A stretch of DNA of 44,810 nucleotides from JAEULH01 sp034382075 (lineage in GTDB: Bacteria > Pseudomonadota > Alphaproteobacteria > Rhodospirillales > Defluviicoccaceae), in assembly GCA_034382075.1 (NCBI GenBank), contig JAXMOZ010000019.1, positions 1 through 44,810 of the forward strand, in the 5' to 3' direction. This document shows, in pieces, positions 42,227-44,810 of this stretch (positions are counted from its first letter, which is position 1; each line of letters opens with the position of its first letter). Both the position numbers and the translations under genes were made by a program. The notes under the pieces are model-generated. The model did not search any database, had not been told where the DNA came from, and worked only from the letters and a program-made list of their open reading frames with translations.

Positions 42227-44810
42227 ATGGCTAGAAGTTTCACCGGTCGCAAGCGCGTTCGGAAGAGCTTTGGGCGCATCGCCGCCGCCGTCCCGATGCC
42301 GAACCTGATCGAGGTGCAGAAGAGCTCCTACGATCAGTTCCTGCAGCGCGAAGGGCCGGCGGATCAACGCTCCGACAGCGGCTTGCAGGAGGTGTTCAAG
42401 TCGGTCTTCCCGATCAGCGACTTCTCCTCCCGCGGCACCCTGGAGTTCGTCAAGTACGAGTTCGAGGAGCCGAAGTACGACGTCGAGGAGTGCCAGCAGC
42501 GGGGCATGACCTACGCCGCGCCGCTGAAGGTGACGCTGCGACTGGTCGTCTGGGACGTGGACGAGGAGACTGGGGCCCGCTCCATCCGCGACATCAAGGA
42601 GCAGGACGTCTACATGGGCGACATGCCGTTGATGACCGACAACGGCACCTTCGTGGTCAACGGCACCGAGCGGGTGATCGTCTCGCAGATGCACCGCTCT
42701 CCCGGCGTGTTCTTCGATCACGACAAGGGCAAGACCCACGCTTCGGGCAAGTACCTCTTCGCCGCCCGGGTGATCCCCTACCGCGGCTCGTGGCTGGACT
42801 TCGAGTTCGACGCCAAGGACCTCGTCTACGTGCGCATCGACCGGCGGCGGAAGCTGCCGGTGACCACGCTCTTGATGGCGCTCGACAGCCATGCGACCGA
42901 GCTGTTGCGCCAGGAGCGGGGAGCCGAGGGCCGGGGGCTGGAGCAGGCCGAGGTCACCGGCATGACCGCCGAGGAGATCCTCGACTACTACTACGACAAG
43001 GTGACGTTCCACCTGGCGGAAGGCGGCTGGAAGACCGAGTTCCGGCCCGAGCGCATGCGCGGGGTGAAGCTGCAGCGCGACCTGATCGACGCGGGCAGCG
43101 GCGAGCGCATCGCCGAGGCCGGCACGAAGCTTACGCCGAAGCTGCTGCGCGAGCTTTCGGCGAAGGGGGTGACCGAGCAGCTCGTTCCCGACGAGGATCT
43201 GGCCGGGCGCTACATCGCCGAGGACGTGATCAACGAGGAGACCGGCGAGATCTTCATCGAGGCCGGCGAGGAGATCACCGAGGTCAACCTCGAGGCGCTG
43301 AAGAAGGCCGGGATTGTCGAGATCCAGTCCCTGGCCATCGACCACATGAACGTCGGGCCATACATCCGCAATACGCTGGCGGTGGACCGCAACTCCAGCC
43401 GTGAAGAGGCGCTGTTCGACATTTACCGGGTGATGCGCCCGGGCGAACCGCCGACCATCGACACCGCCGAGGTGCTGTTCCGCGGCCTGTTCTTCGACCC
43501 CGAGCGCTACGACCTGTCCGCGGTGGGCCGGGTGAAGATGAACTCCAGGCTGGGCTTCACTACCGACGACTCCCTCAGGACGCTGCGCAAGGAGGACATC
43601 CTCGCCGTCGTCAAGGTGCTGGTCGACCTCAAGGACGGCCGCGGCGAAATCGACGACATCGACCACCTCGGCAACCGCCGTGTGCGCTCGGTGGGAGAGC
43701 TGCTGGAGAACCAGTACCGGGTCGGGCTGCTCAGGATGGAGCGGGCGATCCGCGAGCGGATGAGCTCGGTCGACATCGACACGGTGATGCCGCAGGAGCT
43801 GATCAACGCCAAGCCGGCGGCGGCGGCGGTGCGTGAGTTCTTCGGCTCGTCGCAGCTCAGCCAGTTCATGGACCAGACCAACCCGCTGTCGGAAATCACC
43901 CACAAGCGCAGGCTTTCGGCGCTGGGGCCGGGCGGGCTGACGCGCGAGCGGGCGGGCTTCGAGGTGCGCGACGTGCACCCCACCCACTATGGCCGGATCT
44001 GCCCGATCGAGACGCCGGAGGGGCCGAATATCGGCCTGATCAACTCGCTTGCGACCTTTGCGCAGGTCAACCGCTACGGCTTCATCGAAACGCCGTACCG
44101 ACGGGTCGAGGACGGGCGGGTGGTCGACGACGTCGTCTATCTGTCGGCGATGGAGGAGGGCAAGTACACTATCGCCCAGGCCAACGCCGAGCTGGACGGC
44201 GACGGCCGGTTCACCTCCGACCTGATCAGCTGCCGGCGGGGCAACGACTTCGTCATGGCCAGGGCCGGCGATATCGACTTCATCGACGTCTCGCCGAAAC
44301 AGCTCGTTTCGGTGGCGACGGCGCTGATCCCGTTCCTCGAGAACGACGACGCCAACCGGGCGCTGATGGGCTCCAACATGCAGCGCCAGGCCGTGCCGCT
44401 GCTCAGGAGCGAGGCGCCGCTGGTCGGCACCGGGATGGAGATGGCGGTCGCCCGCGACTCGGGCGCCGCGATCGTGGCCAAGCGATCGGGCGTGGTCGAT
44501 CAGGTGGACGCCACCCGCATCGTCATCCGCGCCACCGGGCAGACCTCGCACAACTCGCCGGGCGTCGACATCTTCAACCTGCTGAAGTTCCAGCGGTCGA
44601 ACCAGAACACCACCATCCACCAGCGGCCGCTGGTGAAGGTGGGCGAGACGGTGGAAGCCGGCGACATCATCGCCGACGGCCCTTCGACGCAGCTTGGCGA
44701 GCTCGCCCTCGGGCGCAACGTGCTCGTCGCCTTCATGCCCTGGCAGGGCTACAACTTCGAAGACTCGATCCTGATCTCCGAGCGGCTGGTGCGCGACGAC
44801 GTCTTCACCT
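42227..44810 (+). CDS. rpoB: RNA polymerase beta subunit, 5' part
   Basis: Starts at ATG 42227 (MARSFTGRKRVRKSFGRIAA) after a GTGAGGAC site; 861 codons are open to the right edge, about 60% of a typical beta subunit. FVVNGTERVIVSQMHRSPGV (about 145) and the rifampicin region are normal: FFGSSQLSQFMDQTNPLSEI followed by THKRRLSALGPGG (about 545). The unaltered Asp, His and Ser of that cluster suggest a drug-sensitive type. No frame break. Confidence 0.98.
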   Translation, partial: MARSFTGRKRVRKSFGRIAAAVPMPNLIEVQKSSYDQFLQREGPADQRSDSGLQEVFKSVFPISDFSSRGTLEFVKYEFEEPKYDVEECQQRGMTYAAPLKVTLRLVVWDVDEETGARSIRDIKEQDVYMGDMPLMTDNGTFVVNGTERVIVSQMHRSPGVFFDHDKGKTHASGKYLFAARVIPYRGSWLDFEFDAKDLVYVRIDRRRKLPVTTLLMALDSHATELLRQERGAEGRGLEQAEVTGMTAEEILDYYYDKVTFHLAEGGWKTEFRPERMRGVKLQRDLIDAGSGERIAEAGTKLTPKLLRELSAKGVTEQLVPDEDLAGRYIAEDVINEETGEIFIEAGEEITEVNLEALKKAGIVEIQSLAIDHMNVGPYIRNTLAVDRNSSREEALFDIYRVMRPGEPPTIDTAEVLFRGLFFDPERYDLSAVGRVKMNSRLGFTTDDSLRTLRKEDILAVVKVLVDLKDGRGEIDDIDHLGNRRVRSVGELLENQYRVGLLRMERAIRERMSSVDIDTVMPQELINAKPAAAAVREFFGSSQLSQFMDQTNPLSEITHKRRLSALGPGGLTRERAGFEVRDVHPTHYGRICPIETPEGPNIGLINSLATFAQVNRYGFIETPYRRVEDGRVVDDVVYLSAMEEGKYTIAQANAELDGDGRFTSDLISCRRGNDFVMARAGDIDFIDVSPKQLVSVATALIPFLENDDANRALMGSNMQRQAVPLLRSEAPLVGTGMEMAVARDSGAAIVAKRSGVVDQVDATRIVIRATGQTSHNSPGVDIFNLLKFQRSNQNTTIHQRPLVKVGETVEAGDIIADGPSTQLGELALGRNVLVAFMPWQGYNFEDSILISERLVRDDVFT

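Noticed and set aside
42155..44620. 821-codon open frame antisense to rpoB
   Set aside because: The translation is Arg/His/Leu/Asp-rich low complexity with no family pattern; it mirrors codon bias of the real rpoB gene on the opposite strand.

Overview
The window is high-GC DNA that looks alphaproteobacterial, probably Rhodospirillales-like. The basis is the tRNA-Tyr/tRNA-Gly/tuf/tRNA-Trp/secE/nusG/rplKAJL/rpoB order and the character of the proteins. No 16S gene is present, so the genus is not claimed. About 35 kb of accessory DNA, mostly defence and mobile-element material, lies against a conserved transcription/translation cluster.

1-10.7 kb: a type I-G (formerly I-U) CRISPR-Cas locus. 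One CRISPR repeat sits at the left edge, followed by a leader. cas2 and a cas4-cas1 fusion run leftward. cas3 (C-terminal HD), csb3 (Cas8), csb1 (Cas7) and csb2 (Cas5-Cas6) run rightward as overlapping genes. Past csb2 come a short remnant of a second cas3 C-terminus and a second Cas8-like 'Cas3-extension' gene, followed by an IS5-type transposase scrap.

10.7-16.5 kb: a decayed TRAP permease (dctM), a D-2-hydroxyacid dehydrogenase and a LuxR-type regulator. A GspA/ExeA-like membrane ATPase plus lipoprotein pair converges on a radC gene. Two related dyads built on GATCAGG lie at nearly the same spacing from possible -10 elements of these two units, which suggests a small quorum-sensing regulon.

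16.6-31.0 kb: a leftward defence island. An HD phosphohydrolase, a SocA/Panacea-like protein and an HNH nuclease form a tight downstream cassette. Upstream is a DISARM-like set: a large DEAD/DUF1998 helicase, an SNF2 helicase (DrmD-like) and a 1311-residue adenine methyltransferase (DrmMI-like). Between the two sits the tail of a second methyltransferase. Several of these genes have a single-base frame break in a G/C run, and the large helicase has lost its N-terminus.

31.0-35.5 kb: a remnant integrative element (primase-helicase, AlpA/excisionase-like HTH) abutting tRNA-Thr(TGT). No integrase is visible. Its left end replaces the 5' part of the large helicase.

35.5-44.8 kb: core genome. It holds tRNA-Thr, a repeat-bearing spacer, rlmB, tRNA-Tyr, tRNA-Gly, tuf, tRNA-Trp, secE, nusG, rplK, rplA, an L10-type leader, rplJ, rplL and the first two thirds of rpoB. 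A clear TTGACA-17-TATTTG promoter precedes the tRNA-Tyr/tRNA-Gly/tuf unit.
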